This document shows, piece after piece, positions 3,941 to 5,027 of a DNA stretch of 5,027 bases. The stretch is from DATECU01 sp035286745 (GTDB taxonomy: Bacteria; Acidobacteriota; Vicinamibacteria; Fen-336). Below the pieces are notes generated by a model. That model was not told where the DNA came from, did no database searches, and worked only from the letters and a program-made list of their open reading frames with translations. The position numbers and the translations under genes were made by a program. The DNA is taken from NCBI GenBank assembly GCA_035286745.1, contig DATECU010000222.1:1-5027 (forward strand), written 5' to 3'. Position 1 is the stretch's first letter. Each line of letters starts with the position of its first letter.

Positions 3941-5027
3941 CAGAAGCCCGCCTTCTTCAAGTAGTCCTCAGCGTCGATGCGACGGAACTCTGCGATCTTC
4001 TTCTCGACGCCGGCGTCCTTGATGGTGGCGGTGAGGGTGAGGGGCTTCGGCGAGCCGGGGTTCTTGATCGAGATCTTGTAGTCGCCGGGAGGCAGGCTGA
4101 GCACCAGGGGCGTGAAGGGGCTCTCCCCCAGCGACTGGCGCTTGCCCTTGCTGTCCAGAACCTCCGTGACCTCGCCCCAGGGGAGGGCGTCGATGATGAG
4201 GAGACCGCTGCCGGAAGCGGGGACCAGGTCAGGCGTAGCGATCGGGGAAGGGGTGGGCAGCGGCGAGGTCCCGGCGTCGGGTCCGGCACTGGGCCCCACA
4301 TCGGGGATGGTGTCGCCGCCTCGCGAGAGCCGCCAGGCCACGCCGCCGCCGGCCAGGGCCAAGACGACGACGCCTAGCACCACGTACAGGCCGGTGGACC
4401 GGGCGGGCGCCGAGGGTCGGGGACGCGCCGGCTCGGCCACCGGTCGAGTGAGCTCGGCCGCCGTCCGGACCGGCTCGGCTGCAGGTCGCGGCGGCTCCGC
4501 GCGACGGACCTCCGGGGCGGGCCGAATGTGAAGCTCGGTCGGCTCGGCGGGGGCGGTGAGGGCGGCGGTCTTCTCCAGATCCTGGAGGCGCTTGCGCAGG
4601 CGCTTCAGGGCCTCGAGCTTGCCGTAGGTCTTCTCGGCTGCCTGCAGCTCGGACTTGGCCTGTTCGAGGTAACCACGAGACAACAGAAGGTCGAGCGCCG
4701 CCACCTTCTTGGCCAGCTCCTGTCCCTTCCGCTCTTCCTCCAGGGATGCCAAACGCCTCTTCAGCTGGGCGTCGCCCGGCGCCTGACGCACGGCCTCCTG
4801 CACGGCTTGAATGGCCTCGTCGAAGCGCTGCCCGGCGGCCAGGGTCTCGGCGCGGTCCAGCAGCTGGCGAAGGGCGAGCTGCTGAGCCTCGCGCCGAGCC
4901 GACTCGATCCGGCCGGGCAGCGCGCCCAACGGCTCGGCCCGGCCGTGGACTCGCTGCGCCTCGGCCAGGGCTCGGCTCGCCTGGTCGAAGTCGCCGGCGG
5001 CGATCAGGGCTTCCACTCCCGCCGCCG
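3940..5027 (-). CDS. Membrane protein with TPR-like repeats and PEGA-like domain (5' end outside window); possibly Ser/Thr kinase C-terminal half
   Basis: The frame is open to the window's right edge, so the N-terminus is missing; the GTG at 5016 is only the first possible start seen. Counting from that codon, residues 1-150 are about three helical repeats of TPR character (AGDFDQASRALAEAQ, GQRFDEAIQAVQEAV, RGYLEQAKSELQAAEK). Residues about 155-206 are a Pro/Ala/Arg/Glu linker. Residues 209-228 form a single transmembrane helix (LYVVLGVVVLALAGGGVAW). A Pro/Ser/Thr linker follows, and residues 271-345 form a PEGA-like beta domain (IIDALPWGEVTEV, then TPLVLSLPPGDYKI). By the positive-inside rule the Arg-rich linker is cytoplasmic and the PEGA-like part outside. 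In Acidobacteriota and Myxococcota this layout often follows an N-terminal Ser/Thr kinase domain, but no kinase residue is in view, so that is inference. The gene overlaps the next by one base. Confidence 0.8.
   Translation of the reverse strand, partial: AAGVEALIAAGDFDQASRALAEAQRVHGRAEPLGALPGRIESARREAQQLALRQLLDRAETLAAGQRFDEAIQAVQEAVRQAPGDAQLKRRLASLEEERKGQELAKKVAALDLLLSRGYLEQAKSELQAAEKTYGKLEALKRLRKRLQDLEKTAALTAPAEPTELHIRPAPEVRRAEPPRPAAEPVRTAAELTRPVAEPARPRPSAPARSTGLYVVLGVVVLALAGGGVAWRLSRGGDTIPDVGPSAGPDAGTSPLPTPSPIATPDLVPASGSGLLIIDALPWGEVTEVLDSKGKRQSLGESPFTPLVLSLPPGDYKISIKNPGSPKPLTLTATIKDAGVEKKIAEFRRIDAEDYLKKAGF
3951..3958 (-). promoter_or_regulatory. Possible ribosome binding site (GAAGAAGG) for the exported protein
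   Basis: On the minus strand GAAGAAGG ends 10 bases before the ATG at 3940, inside the last codons of the upstream gene. The spacing is slightly long, so re-initiation at the TGATG junction may matter more than this site. Confidence 0.35.
4426..4488 (-). repeat. 21-bp repeats encoding RPxAEPx heptapeptides
   Basis: Three consecutive in-frame units encode RPAAEPV, RTAAELT and RPVAEPA (residues 177-197, counted from the GTG at 5016) in the linker just before the transmembrane helix. On the plus strand the shared core is GCTCGGC(C/T) followed by a (C/G)C(G/C)GTC-type segment every 21 bases. It likely arose by slippage and serves as a flexible, positively charged juxtamembrane linker. Confidence 0.6.

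Noticed and set aside
2972..3964. Long plus-strand open frame (330 codons) antisense to the exported TPR protein gene
   Set aside because: It is rich in Arg/Gly/Leu without domain motifs, and runs opposite a gene with a signal peptide, TPR-like helices and a coupled start. Long antisense frames are expected at this GC content.
4112..4531. Plus-strand 139-codon frame opposite the transmembrane and linker region
   Set aside because: It is a shadow with low-complexity Ala/Gly/Ser/Arg content, opposite a gene with a clear transmembrane helix and PEGA-like domain.

Overview
The window is a high-GC stretch (about two thirds G+C by eye) of a bacterial chromosome. It holds two convergent gene clusters, both running tail-first toward a 150-base intergenic region near position 2700. 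No RNA genes, insertion sequences, CRISPR arrays or phage genes are visible. The codon use, the transmembrane PEGA-type protein and the exported TPR protein with a Y-G-M-R-F-E motif remind me most of Acidobacteriota or a similar soil or sediment lineage (Myxococcota, Methylomirabilota and relatives). That placement is an impression, not a search result.

Plus strand, 1-2638: three genes are packed without gaps. They are the 3' part of argS (arginyl-tRNA synthetase, cut by the left edge), a class I glutamine-amidotransferase-fold hydrolase of the peptidase C26 / gamma-glutamyl-GABA hydrolase (PuuD-like) family, and a thioredoxin-fold protein with a CSWC active site and a C-terminal TPR-like helical region. 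Both junctions are 4-base overlaps in which a GTG start is embedded in the upstream stop (GTGA). The same nine bases, GTGAGCCTC, occur at both junctions. This looks like a translationally coupled operon whose promoter lies upstream of the window.

Intergenic, 2639-2788: there is no gene here and no classical hairpin-plus-T-tract terminator. Each end carries an array of 7-bp repeats, with CAGC four times in exact 7-base phase on the left and GCTG four times in exact 7-base phase on the right. The two arrays are inverted relative to each other, so the region can fold into a long imperfect hairpin.

Minus strand, 5027-2789: two genes are linked by a 1-base TGATG overlap. The upstream one is cut by the right edge. 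It has helical TPR-like repeats, a Pro/Ala/Arg linker with 21-bp repeats, one transmembrane helix and a PEGA-like beta domain, which resembles the C-terminal half of a membrane Ser/Thr kinase or sensor. The downstream one encodes an exported protein with a TPR-like N-terminal domain, a coiled coil, a linker built from 30-bp tandem repeats, and a second compact helical domain. The pair looks like an envelope-associated unit of unknown function and is the least characterised part of the window.
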